64,000 bases of DNA, taken from Nilaparvata lugens (lineage: Eukaryota > Arthropoda > Insecta > Hemiptera > Delphacidae). The stretch lies in assembly GCF_014356525.2 (NCBI RefSeq), contig NC_052518.1, positions 13,346,201 through 13,410,200 on the forward strand. Direction: 5' to 3'. How positions within the stretch are numbered: position 1 is the first letter of the stretch; each line of letters opens with the position of its first letter. The notes beneath the pieces are model-generated. The model saw nothing but the letters and a program-made list of their open reading frames with translations, had not been told where the DNA came from and ran no database searches. Below are positions 37,801 to 45,812 of this stretch, one piece after another. Both the position numbers and the translations under genes were made by a program.

Positions 37801-37919
37801 GTAGCTGCTGCCCCAATGGTTCTACCAAAAATAGGCTCTTTGCGGCCTTCGCACTTGGCCGTTTGAAAAGGACTGGCAAACGGATTGTTTTTGCAACATT
37901 CTACAACAGATTTGAACAT
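19706..37919 (-). CDS. Mpcp: Mitochondrial phosphate carrier (SLC25A3 family), seven exons
   Basis: Seven exons joined by consensus GT..AG introns give an uninterrupted 356-residue protein. It is an inner-membrane carrier that imports phosphate with protons (or in exchange for hydroxide) to feed ATP synthase. Residues 1-46 form a presequence-like N-terminus. The three mitochondrial-carrier signatures are intact: PLDLVK (77-82), PMESAK (174-179) and PADTVV (275-280); the third diverges as is usual for phosphate carriers. Other family landmarks are [43 protein letters not shown] and [13 protein letters not shown] near the C-terminus. Introns range from about 1.3 to 5.7 kb and carry several transposons. 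All exon phases agree, so it looks functional. The gene stands alone, converging with nothing obvious downstream. Confidence 0.96.
20766..20915. mobile_element. 150-bp palindromic MITE, GGTTGCACAACAG family, copy 1
   Basis: Nearly the whole element is one hairpin: GGTTGCACAACAGCCGGTTA at one end, its inverse at the other, with AACCAATCAGAGAAG/CTTCTCTGATTGGTT near the loop. It is flanked by CACTA on both sides (20761-20765, 20916-20920), a likely 5-bp target duplication. It lies in the last intron of Mpcp. A second copy is at 40779-40931. Confidence 0.88.
21204..21391 (-). CDS. Mpcp: Mpcp exon 6
   Basis: Residues 239-301 (first codon split, Arg) plus one base. Acceptor TGCACAG|GT, donor TTATGG|GTCAGT, a less common but valid donor. 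It carries the third carrier signature ([11 protein letters not shown]). Confidence 0.93.
21488..21630 (+). repeat. Two-copy tandem repeat, period 67 bp
   Basis: AGTTCATCCATTTATAAT at 21488 recurs at 21555 with slight changes. Both units end in TTAATCCATTACTAAAATTC. Confidence 0.75.
22125..22260. repeat. Interspersed repeat fragment with CTTCGCTTGCC / GGGGCTCCGTCCCC motifs
   Basis: A short GC-rich, internally palindromic patch (GGGGGCTCCGTCCCC near 22160) in AT-rich intron sequence. Phrases of this kind are frequent in insect interspersed repeats. No ends could be defined. Confidence 0.4.
22756..22934 (-). CDS. Mpcp: Mpcp exon 5
   Basis: Residues 180-238 plus two bases. Acceptor ATCGCAG|GT, donor TACAG|GTAATT. 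It contains [20 protein letters not shown] and [18 protein letters not shown]. An open frame on the opposite strand (22730-22933) is only its mirror. Confidence 0.95.
25170..25331 (-). CDS. Mpcp: Mpcp exon 4
   Basis: Residues 126-179, phase 0 at both ends. Acceptor TTCCGCAG|GG, donor CCAAG|GTATTA. It holds the second transmembrane pair's start and ends exactly after the lysine of the second signature PMESAK. Confidence 0.95.
25921..26672. mobile_element. Second palindromic Tc1/mariner-like fossil
   Basis: The left arm (CCCAATTTCAAACAATTATA, then TGTGCCCTCCTTTTGAG) and right arm (GAGCCTCGAAAGAAGGGCAC, then AAATAAATGTAATTGTTTGG) are inverse copies of the same transposon 3' end seen at 12952-13484. 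The inner part also folds (GTCCATACACCATGC versus AATGGTGTATGGAC). One arm was later split by the insert at 26075-26275. It lies in Mpcp intron 3 (between exons 3 and 4). Confidence 0.7.
26075..26275 (+). mobile_element. Foldback retroposon, AGGGCTA family, subtype A, with perfect 13-bp target duplication
   Basis: The insert starts AAAATCACTTCGCTTGTATG and GGGCTACTTG. Its interior is a long hairpin with arms around TTTTATTAAAAACTTTAAAA. It is flanked on both sides by the identical TCTGGAACATCAT (26062-26074 and 26276-26288). Removing the insert and one copy restores the left arm of the older palindrome, which confirms both ends. A 13-bp duplication does not fit known cut-and-paste superfamilies. 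Confidence 0.8.
26780..26892 (+). mobile_element. Retroposon, AGGGCTA family, subtype B, short one-arm copy
   Basis: TTTAGGGCTACTTGTAATAT, then ATCTCAGTACCCTTTT and TTATCACAACATGTTTC, match the left arms of the copies at 39130 and 42715, but the returning arm is missing. Flanked by AATTAATTGAAA at 26768-26779 and 26893-26904 (12 bp, perfect). It shows that the family can insert without a full palindrome. Confidence 0.72.
27163..27229. repeat. Small palindrome
   Basis: ATTACATTAGA at the left is matched imperfectly by TCTAGTGTAAT at the right, with CACCA/TGGTG pairing inside. It may be a very short MITE. The interior resembles part of the GC-rich block at 6850-7090. Confidence 0.4.
28880..28954 (-). 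CDS. Mpcp: Mpcp exon 3
   Basis: Only 75 bases (25 codons, residues 101-125), so easily missed: [20 protein letters not shown] then GYSLQ. Acceptor TTTCCAG|GT, donor TGCAG|GTATTA. Phase 0 at both ends. Confidence 0.94.
29453..29614 (+). mobile_element. tRNA-derived SINE, copy 2 (best preserved)
   Basis: A tRNA-like head with the B box CGGTTTGAATCCCGCC (about 29517-29532) is followed by CATCTCATTCAATTACCCAT and ACAAGTGAAAAGCTTATTTG, the same body as the copies at 4995 and 41582. It is bounded by AATAAATTAA at 29443-29452 and 29615-29624, a 10-bp direct repeat fitting LINE-mediated insertion. It lies in an Mpcp intron. Confidence 0.75.
30465..30535 (+). mobile_element. LINE 3' tail fragment
   Basis: A GC-richer piece (GCGCCGGCTGCACCCTAACT) runs into TTTTTAATAAAGGCAGCTAA and then a short (AATC)n tail. 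A poly(A)-like signal followed by a simple tetramer tail is typical of some LINE 3' ends. Only about 70 bp are left. Confidence 0.5.
31943..32103 (-). CDS. Mpcp: Mpcp exon 2
   Basis: Residues 47-100 (codon 47 split). Acceptor TTTTGCAG|ACAG, donor TCAAG|GTACCA. It encodes the first transmembrane helix and the first carrier signature PLDLVK, followed by [18 protein letters not shown]. Confidence 0.95.
32711..32775. repeat. Near-perfect 26-bp hairpin
   Basis: Arms 32711-32736 (ACACTTTTTCTATGTTTTTC...) and 32749-32775 are inverse copies with a single-base insertion, and the loop is 12 bases. It may be a tiny foldback element or a cruciform-forming site. It lies in the first intron of Mpcp (between exons 1 and 2). 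Confidence 0.75.
33014..33135 (+). repeat. Two-copy tandem repeat, period 60 bp
   Basis: ATTTTCCAACAAAATC...ACGTC and CACTATAATAGG occur twice, 60 bp apart, each unit ending GTATGAGTAA-like or CTATGAGTAA. Confidence 0.72.
33140..35890. other. Mpcp intron 1 sequence, no further feature seen
   Basis: AT-rich intron DNA. A short frame on the plus strand (34498-34683) has no motif and no splice context. No element with visible ends was found. Confidence 0.4.
35893..36162 (+). repeat. Two-copy tandem repeat, period about 133 bp
   Basis: Both units hold TACAGTTTT(G/T)CTTTTTC, then ATGCACGCGAATTGGATAAT (A/G variant) and GAATTTATGAATGAAATAAC. It lies in Mpcp intron 1. It creates a repetitive 85-codon open frame on the minus strand that is not a gene. 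Confidence 0.82.
37781..37919 (-). CDS. Mpcp: Mpcp exon 1 (start codon, presequence)
   Basis: Codons 1-46 plus one base, from ATG at 37919-37917. It reads [20 protein letters not shown], then ends near PTIVPG, similar to the start of other insect phosphate carriers. Donor GGAG|GTAAGT. The first intron, 5.7 kb, is the longest. Confidence 0.88.
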
Positions 37920-39110
37920 TTTTATGAAATTATCCTACACTAATTGATGTTTTGCCGGAAAATTTGAAAAGTTGAACTATTTAAAGGTGAATGGTGTGGT
38001 GTTGAGTCAGGTTGAGGAGAAAGAGGATGATCTCTAACCGACAAATGACTTATTCAGGATTGCCAAAAATAGTTTCTCTGCTATACAACTAGAATATCCC
38101 TTCTTCCCACTGAATTTTCTCTCACTTCTCTTTCGAAATCACTAATAAACAGTACATTTTATATATAGATATAATTACTATAACTACCCGTACATTTATT
38201 AACTAGAAGGGATAAACTGTCACTAGGCTATTTGTTTAATCTATGATGTCATCTTTAGTGTAATAAGGATAGAAAAAACCTATACACTCCTTCTTCACTC
38301 AATAAAACCTCGAACATAATATAGTTGCAGTAATAGAAAGTGATATACAATATAGAAAGTAATACAAATCTTAATGATACGGTACATGTAAAACATATGA
38401 ATGAAAATTAACACATATTTTCGGCCATGAGCGTTAACTGTTCAACTTTAATTTCAACCATATAGTGAGATTTTAGAAACATTGAAAAATTGATTTCAAA
38501 CTCTGAATAATTGAGAATTGAAAAAAATGAATTATTTATGTGTTTCAGTAATGAAACACAAATTAGAAACATAATGAACAATAATAAAGTATCTTTCCCA
38601 GTACTCGTTTTTTACTGTGTGGAATGAATTATGGATCCTGTGTGGAATGAATTATGCCTTCCATTAATCTTTATTGGAAACAATTAGATTACACATCGAG
38701 CTTAGTATAGAACAATTATTTTATTGGGAACTGAAAGAATAATGATAAATTTGCTGGAGATTATCTATAGAAGGCGTATTTATGAAAACAATAGCGTACG
38801 TATAAAATAATAAACATCTCTATTTTGAATAAATATATTAACTTTGAATATATGTCGTTTAAATTCTAATACAGTAGAACCTCGTCCTTCAGGTACTTGC
38901 TTGTATGATATTAAAGTTTATCCGCGATGAAGCATCGAGAGGAAACTGAAAAAAATTCAGTTAAATTACAGCCCAATTTGCGAGTCTGAACAGCACAGTA
39001 GTTTTAATAACACGGACTGTATTCGACACATCACAATTAGTGAGGTCGATTGTACAGTGATTAACTGAGTCTGTCAGTGGCTTAAATACTGAAACAATTA
39101 TTATTAATTA
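37920..39110. other. Upstream flank of Mpcp; leader and promoter presumed, not resolved
   Basis: The minus strand just upstream of the ATG should hold the 5' UTR. No TATA box at a fixed distance from an initiator was convincing, as is common for housekeeping genes. A 23-bp tandem repeat (TGTGTGGAATGAATTATG twice) is at about 38616-38658. Confidence 0.3.
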
Positions 39111-39129
39111 ATAAAATTACAAAAACAAT

Positions 39130-39358
39130 TGTGTCTTTTCTGTTTAGGGCTACTTTTGTAATATGAATAGAAATAAAAATCTCATTAGGTACCATTTTTT
39201 GAATTATTTTATCACAACATGTTTCAACATTCATGCCATTTTCAAGTGATATGATATCTTATCATTTACTTCATATCATTTGAAAATGGCATGAATGTTG
39301 AAACATGTTGTGATAAAATAATTTAAAAAAGGGTACTGAGATTTTTATTTCTTTTTAA
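39130..39358 (+). mobile_element. Foldback retroposon, AGGGCTA family, subtype B, full hairpin
   Basis: The head (TTTAGGGCTACTT) and left arm (ATCTCATTAGGTACC, TTATCACAACATGTTTCAAC, ATTCATGCCATTTTCAAG) are followed by the exact inverse running to GGGTACTGAGATTTTTATTT. It is flanked by ACAAAAACAAT at 39119-39129 and 39359-39369 (11 bp, perfect). Confidence 0.78.
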
Positions 39359-40778
39359 ACAAAAACAATGTTTGAATTTAAACATAAACGCCTTCAATCA
39401 AAGAAACGCAAAAGAAATTCGCATCCGCTTTATGAAATATGGATACAAGTATTAAAAAATCAATAAGCTTATTTTCACATCGGTGTCATTCTTTTAGGCT
39501 ACACCACGAATCTACTATTATTTTTTCATAAAAGCAGCTTAAATGACTATTTATTTTCTAAAAACTAATACAATAAAAATTTGAACTGATATGGTTAGGT
39601 ACCTACATAAAAACGACAGCAGAAAGATGTTAACTAATTTTACAGTATGAATCGGGTACTGATTGATTTGAAAAAACTTCAGTGTGTTTACTTTGTTAGA
39701 ATTTGTTTCATGATTATATATTTCAGATAAATTAATTACATAATTAACAAGAAAATCAAGGTGCAATATCATGCAAATTCAATACGTTAATTGATTATAG
39801 TGAGTTAATGAATCTACTTTATTGGAGAAATAATATTTTATTTCGAGAATATTTGGGATTATTTCTGGATTTAAGTTGCGGTTGCGACACTTTGAACCGC
39901 CAGCATTAACCGGATCACCAATCTTTTTAATTTAAATTTAACAAATCGTACCTTCAGCCCCTGAAAAAAAGGTCTGACCGAATAAAAATTTTATTGTACA
40001 TGATATACTTAAGGATTATTCAGTAGCACACATTGTGACTTTTCGCCAAGAGGGCAATTATCTACATAGCAGTTTCTATAGAAACCTTACTGGAACTTCC
40101 AACATCCTGGGTAGGAGTTCCTGGTAAAAGTTCCCATCTTATTATTAAGATCATCTTAATCTAGATTCCCATCTAGTTAATAAGATGAGTCATAACGTGA
40201 GTCATCTTATTATTGTGCAAATTCTAGATTCTTGCCAAAGCTGAAAAATGAACTTGATTGGAGTTATCTTTCCTTTCAAGCATTCCAATTAAAGGCTATT
40301 TGGACATTGATATTAGAATTTCATTATCTTACTTGATAATAAGTGCATAAGGAGCATAGCCGATTATATCACTCATTAACAATGGACGGAGTATCATTTA
40401 GTGATTAACTATTGCAACACTGTCGTCTGTAATTAATATTAATTAACACAATTTCATACTTGGGAAGATTAAAATTAAGAGGTTATCAGGTCGAACGCAA
40501 TTACTCTAATAAATTTCCACTAATATATGTATCCAATATGGAGTACAAATTTAAAAACGTTTTTTTTTGTGAAAAATTGATAAGATAAAATTTGCCACTG
40601 CAAATCGCTTTGATTCTATTAATTGAAATACAATAATTATTCAAAGTATATTGCAAAACTAATTTTGATACTTTTGGTAATTTTTTCAAACTAGATATTG
40701 TATTTGTTTTTTCTGGTGTATAGTAGACTGTAATTTCTTCTACTAAGTTTGAATCTTACCTTGTTTTCAACATAGAGA

Positions 40779-40931
40779 GCCGGTTGCACAACAGCCGGTT
40801 AAATTTTAATTTAACAGCCGATTAATTTCACGAGAACCAATCAGAGAAGGCGTTTTTGAAAAGATGGCTTCTCTGATTGGTTCTCGTGGAATTAATCACG
40901 GTTAAAATTTAACCGACTGTTGTGGAACCGG
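40779..40931. mobile_element. Palindromic MITE, GGTTGCACAACAG family, copy 2
   Basis: Same sequence and fold as 20766-20915 (GCCGGTTGCACAACAGCCGG at one end, loop-side AACCAATCAGAGAAGGCG). About 153 bp. The two copies differ by a few substitutions and a short insertion near the left arm. A clear target duplication was not seen here. Confidence 0.85.
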
Positions 40932-41160
40932 ACCAGAGACTGACAAACACAAGAAACCAAAAACACTCACATCAAATAACTCTATCCTGCCATCACCATA
41001 CCAAATTTGAGTATTTGGGCAACAGGAAAGGGGAGAAAGAGAACATAAAATTGGGAATTGGGAAGGAAAAACACTCAAATATGACATAAAGCAGCGATCG
41101 TAGATAGGCGGCCCAGTTCCCCGCTTGTCCGTCTCAATGTTTGAATATGTATTCAATTTA
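40932..41160 (-). other. Locally GC-richer, exon- or leader-like stretch
   Basis: On the minus strand an 84-codon frame runs across 41156-40902 (it includes NIETDKRGTGPPIYDRC), and GC content is above that of the flanks. It ends inside the adjacent MITE, so it cannot be a complete gene. It could be an upstream untranslated exon for the minus-strand Mpcp gene 3 kb away, or chance. Confidence 0.15.
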
Positions 41161-41581
41161 AAGATTTATAAGAATGTGAAGTTAGTTTTCAACCGCTAAA
41201 GACGTTTTCACATATACCATAACCATAAATTGTAACAATTTCCTATATTATTTCCTATGCCAATAAAATAATTTGTATTTCTATAGAATTTCGATATGCA
41301 ACAGGAATTATTATCAATTAATCCAGGGAATATCCCAGAATAACATTATTACAAAGTTAAATTTTTATAGCAACTCGATAGTCAATGGTCAAGAGATGAA
41401 TGAAAATTTGTCAAGGTTTTGAAGCAATGATCAAGGAACAAGACAAGATGGTCATGTCTTGAAAGATTAATTAAAATTATTAAATAATATTGGAAGTCGA
41501 TACGATAACAAAAGTATTTCTGGCTATTTAGGAAACATCTAGGCTCACCTGGAATAAAAAAATGATTATAGAAAGTTCCAT

Positions 41582-41785
41582 TATATACTATCAAATAGCA
41601 CGAATCCAATTCAATTTTGCTGCATGATGGCCTCATAGCTTCTGCTCGTTCGTGCGTAATGGAATGGGAAGTGATTGTAATCAACCAAACTCTTGACGGG
41701 ATTCAAACCCACGACCAGGTGCCGCAATATCATACTGAATTCGCGACGCTTCATACCACACAGCTAGGTCACCCAGTAATGAAAT
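41582..41785 (-). mobile_element. tRNA-derived SINE, copy 3
   Basis: Read on the minus strand: a tRNA-like head with an A-box-like GACCTAGCTGTGTGG (about 41769-41755) and B box GTGGGTTTGAATCCCG (about 41713-41698), then CATTACGCACGAACGAGCAG and TGCAGCAAAA, which match the bodies of the other two copies. The head is the most tRNA-like of the three. Confidence 0.7.
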
Positions 41786-42714
41786 AAATACACAATGTAT
41801 GAAATATACTGTAATGCATAGAATATATTATTGAAAGAAGGAAAAATATTCATTTGACTAGATCTTCTTCTATTTTAGACAAGTTTTGATATATTTGACA
41901 GAACGATACCCTTATACGTATATTTTTTGTGACTGATGAAAGATTAATTGATAATGTGATGTTAATCTCGAGCCATCGAGGAATGATTCTGCAGTTACAT
42001 AATTTTGTTTGCGCAAATTATTACTGTAAATTGAAAGTATGATGCCGGCAGCACATAGCAATCATTCCACATGGGAGCCAGGTTCCAAAGAAAATAGTTC
42101 TATATACTTCAATATTAATATGTAGGCTATAGTTCAATTTTGTAATGCTCTTTGTTGCGGTAGCAACTCATATAAGGAAATTACTTTGCTGAGAACATAT
42201 ATTTGATTAAATCAGAAAATACATTTACCAAATATACATTATCAAATCAGATAATAATTTATTATTTTTCAAAATGAAAAAGAAAACTCTACAACTATGC
42301 ATAATTTTGCTGATTCAATAACATTAATCCACTAACTTTAATAGTCAAGTTTTTATAGCAATATTAACCTATATTCAATAACAACATTCATCTTATCCAT
42401 AAAATGTTTCTAAATGTGGAGACTATCTTTTAAAAACGTCGAAATAAAAAATAAAATTTGTCAAATTACTAAAACTTTGATTGTATTTGATGCAATTGAG
42501 TATGATGATAGAAAAATGGGGTTTTGAATTTTTTCTATGCTACATTCAAACAGGCACACTTCTTAAGGTATAAAATATTCTTTCAACTGAAATAGTTAAA
42601 AGAATATGATTAGGTATTATCAATCTATGACAGTGTACAACTTTACAATGCATTCAGGCGCAACACAAATCTACATCTGAATAGAATGGGTAATGAATAG
42701 AGGAGTCTCAAAAT

Positions 42715-42919
42715 TTATCTCTTTCCTGTATAGGGCTACTTGTAATATAAATATAAAGAAAATAAAAATCTCAGTACCCTTTTTTAAAATATTTTATCAC
42801 AACATGTTTCGGTCATTTATGCCATTTTCAAGTGATATCACTTGGCATGAATGACCGAAACATGTTGTGATAAAATATTTTAAAAAAGGGTACTGAGATT
42901 TTTATTTTCTTTATATTTA
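42715..42919 (+). mobile_element. Foldback retroposon, AGGGCTA family, subtype B, full hairpin
   Basis: Head TATAGGGCTACTTGTAATAT, left arm ATCTCAGTACCC...TTTATCACAACATGTTTCGG, loop around AAGTGATATCACTT, then the returning arm to TACTGAGATTTTTATTTTCT. Flanked by GAGTCTCAAAAT at 42703-42714 and 42920-42931 (12 bp, perfect). Confidence 0.8.
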
Positions 42920-43058
42920 GAGTCTCAAAATATATTATAGTTTATCATGGAATTCAAAGTGCAAAACAAACTTGTTTAATGATAGTTTTAGGAATTAGCT
43001 CTTATATAATATAATTCTACAAGCAGTATCAACAAATATGATTTCAAATTATCAATGT

Positions 43059-43295
43059 AGTTACCTTTTTGGTTAGGGCTACTCTTAATAATTATCAAGA
43101 AATAACAAATACCCTTGAAAAAATCTTCTCGCAACATATTTCAACATTAATGCACATTAAGGTCACTCCCGTGTTATCGGATGGGCACGTTAAACTTTGT
43201 CGGTCCCGGCTGAAGTATGACAGTCAAAAGGCCCATTGACGGCTTTAATGGTATATTCAGGCGAGATGGAACTCTCAGCCAATAAAAGCCATACA

Positions 43296-43351
<56 letters not shown>

Positions 43352-43384
43352 CATTTTCTAAGGGTACTTGGAATTTTTTTCTTG
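43059..43384 (+). mobile_element. Diverged AGGGCTA-family element carrying a nested LINE 3' tail
   Basis: Starts GGTTAGGGCTACTCTTAATA and ends AAGGGTACTTGGAATTTTTT, the outer ends of the same hairpin. Between them (about 43155-43350) is a GC-richer segment (CGGATGGGCACGTTAAACTT, GTCGGTCCCGGCTGAAGT) of a type often found at insect LINE 3' ends, followed by (TTA)n. The outer flanks ATTATCAATGT (43048-43058, 43385-43395) repeat perfectly over 11 bp. Confidence 0.65.
43297..43351 (+). repeat. (TTA)n microsatellite
   Basis: About 18 uninterrupted TTA units that follow the nested LINE 3' segment, so probably its simple-repeat tail. Confidence 0.92.
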
Positions 43385-44689
43385 ATTATCAATGTGGTAT
43401 ATGTGGTAATGAGGTAAGCCTCTCATCTAGCATAACACCAAGATACAGAGTGATTTTCAAGTCCTGTTAACCAGTTTTTAATCAATGTATAAGCTACTCG
43501 GAAGCTCGTTCCAACTTCAAACATTACCTAAATCCACAGTTCATAATACGTTCTCGTTGAATAACAACTCTGAATAGTTCATCTATTATAATAGATTATA
43601 AGCTACTACCGCTCTGATACATGGTCTTTGCTTCCCACCTACCTCCAACACAGGTGCTTAGAGACATAGACTAATACAAATGCTTCCTATCTTATCTAAA
43701 TGCAGTTGTTTTTAGTCCCTAGGGTGTAAAGCGACTACTTTACTCCCTGAATAAAAAATGTAGCACTTCAGTACTCTGTCTTGAAAGCTAGACTTTGAGT
43801 TGAAGGGAATGATTTACTTTTTATTTGAAGACTGATTCAATGTGGAGTGTTTTATCACTGAGAGAAACAGGGAAGCATCATATAGCAAACGAGGTATGTA
43901 GAAGATAACTATCTCCCTGAAGGAAAAAGGACTTTAGTCCCGTGATGCACACAACATTTTTCCTTCACCTACATCAATAACTCAAACAATTATAATATCA
44001 TGTGACTTAACTTCATCTGAATAAGAGTCAAGAAGAATAACTAAGCTGGAAAAATAAAAAGTTATTAGATCATCAAAACCTATAGGTGAGTTCATCTTCC
44101 ATTATTATCCCTCCATTATTATGCTCCAGTCTTGGTCTCATATTTATTTATCCATCCATTTGTACAAAATAACTTATCATTAAAATGATATTGGAAGAGG
44201 AAAAACAGGTGAACCCTTTAATATTTTCCTCCCAAATTTAGATCATTATCAGTTCGAAATAAGGTGTTACTCTTACTTTTGAAGTCACTCTTTACTTTTC
44301 TCACTCCACATCACAATTTTCAGTCCAAAAATATCTGCACTTGAAAATTAGAATTTATAACGACTGATTGAACAATGAAAATGGATATTTGACAGTTAAA
44401 AAATTAATATGAAAATTTTTACAATATTACAACCAAAAAACCATATTAGAAATTGAATCAACTGTTGTATAATAGAAACAAATACACTTAAATTAACCAC
44501 TGCTGATATGGACGTCATTCTCAGCAAAATATTAATACATAAATCAGAATCAAAGTGAAAAAAGAGTGTCCTTTTTGTGAACAATTTCAATACATTATTA
44601 TTATTATTTAACACTTCTATGTAGTTTTTAATTGAAAAATTATATTGGGGAACGTTCCGGTATTAATGTTATTGAGAGAAGATGGTAGA

Positions 44690-44848
44690 AGATTGCATTC
44701 AAATTTCAAATTTAGTATTTGTCATTTCAAGGTCTCCAATTTGGGTATGGGAATGAATGGATTACAAGAAAAATTCGCCGATAAACTCAATCAAACCAGA
44801 AATGTTGATGATAATCAGTATTTTCCTGTTTTGGATGCACTCAAATAA
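44690..44848 (+). other. Coding-like fragment, unrecognised
   Basis: The frame that ends at TAA 44846-44848 includes VSNLGMGMNGLQEKFADKLN and QTRNVDDNQYFPVLDALK, which reads like authentic protein. A fair acceptor (GTCATTTCAAG|GT, about 44731) precedes it. There is no ATG-started complete frame; the open stretch begins with non-ATG codons at 44645. It could be the terminal exon of an unseen gene, or a remnant of a retroposed copy. No family is recognised. Confidence 0.22.
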
Positions 44849-45738
44849 CCTGTGGAATTAAAACATAACAGCCTATTAAACCACAAGAACATTTCAAAAA
44901 GCAACTCATGAAAAAATGAAACATCGGTTTCAAAACGTGCGAAACTAAATATCTATAGTCTCTATTTGTAGTAGTTTCGTTCAAAAAGAAAACATTTTTT
45001 AACTTTATTCACTTGGAACATTGTTGCTGTTGTAACAATTATTCTATTCCAGGATAAAAATGATTATTACAACTCCTGGTGGGTTGAGGATTATATTTTA
45101 TAATTGAATGTTTGTTGTAAACATTATTAAAAAATTGAATTCTCTTTACGTTATTAAATCACATTATTTTATGCGATATGTTTATTGCTGAAAGTTATGT
45201 ATGATGTAGTATTGTATTCAGAAGAATTAATTTTAAATAAATCAATAACATCAATAATTACTTCCATGGATCAATCAAATTTACCAGAACGTTGAATGTC
45301 TAGCGCATTAAATGAGAAAAATCTCATTTATGAATAAAAGCTGCCACAAAGTATACCGTTACCTATTAAATAAGAATAAAAAAGTTGATAATCCGCATCA
45401 TATCATCGTTTAACAACTTCCTCGATTTTCTTACGCATCAAATCATAGATTGAAGTGTCTTTCACCCATCTAACGTTACAAGTTTCAACGGCAAGTCATT
45501 CAAGTAGAGTTGCATTATTAGGATGAAGCAGGCCATACATGATATATCTGGGATAAAATTAAATAACAGCATAAAAGAAGGCTTGTTATGAGAAATTATT
45601 GACTTCTGTCACAGTGTTTGGTGAGATATTTATTCATAATGAAGACAACATCATTCAAAATGTCATCTCCAGTGTCATAATAGGCGTTGAAACATATTTG
45701 TGTAATTCTCCAAATAAAATTGGTGATCGTTGACTACA

Positions 45739-45795
45739 TATACAGAGTGTTCTGAAAACAGGTGTCCATAAGTCAGGACATGATTCCTGACAAAC
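45739..45795 (+). mobile_element. Single-end fragment of the TACAGGGTG MITE
   Basis: ATACAGAGTGTTCTGAAAAC and GTCCATAAGTCAGGACATGA match the end of the MITE at 14592-15003. The copy breaks off at a short (TA)n run. Confidence 0.7.
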
Positions 45796-45812
45796 TATAT
45801 ATATATATATAA

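Noticed and set aside
39130..39358. Active hammerhead ribozyme
   Set aside because: The GAAA box is present, but the CUGANGA box is degraded to TTGAAAA and the stem III and cleavage-site pattern is not satisfied.
41382..41684. 100-codon minus-strand frame
   Set aside because: It lies largely in the SINE at 41582-41785 and its flank.
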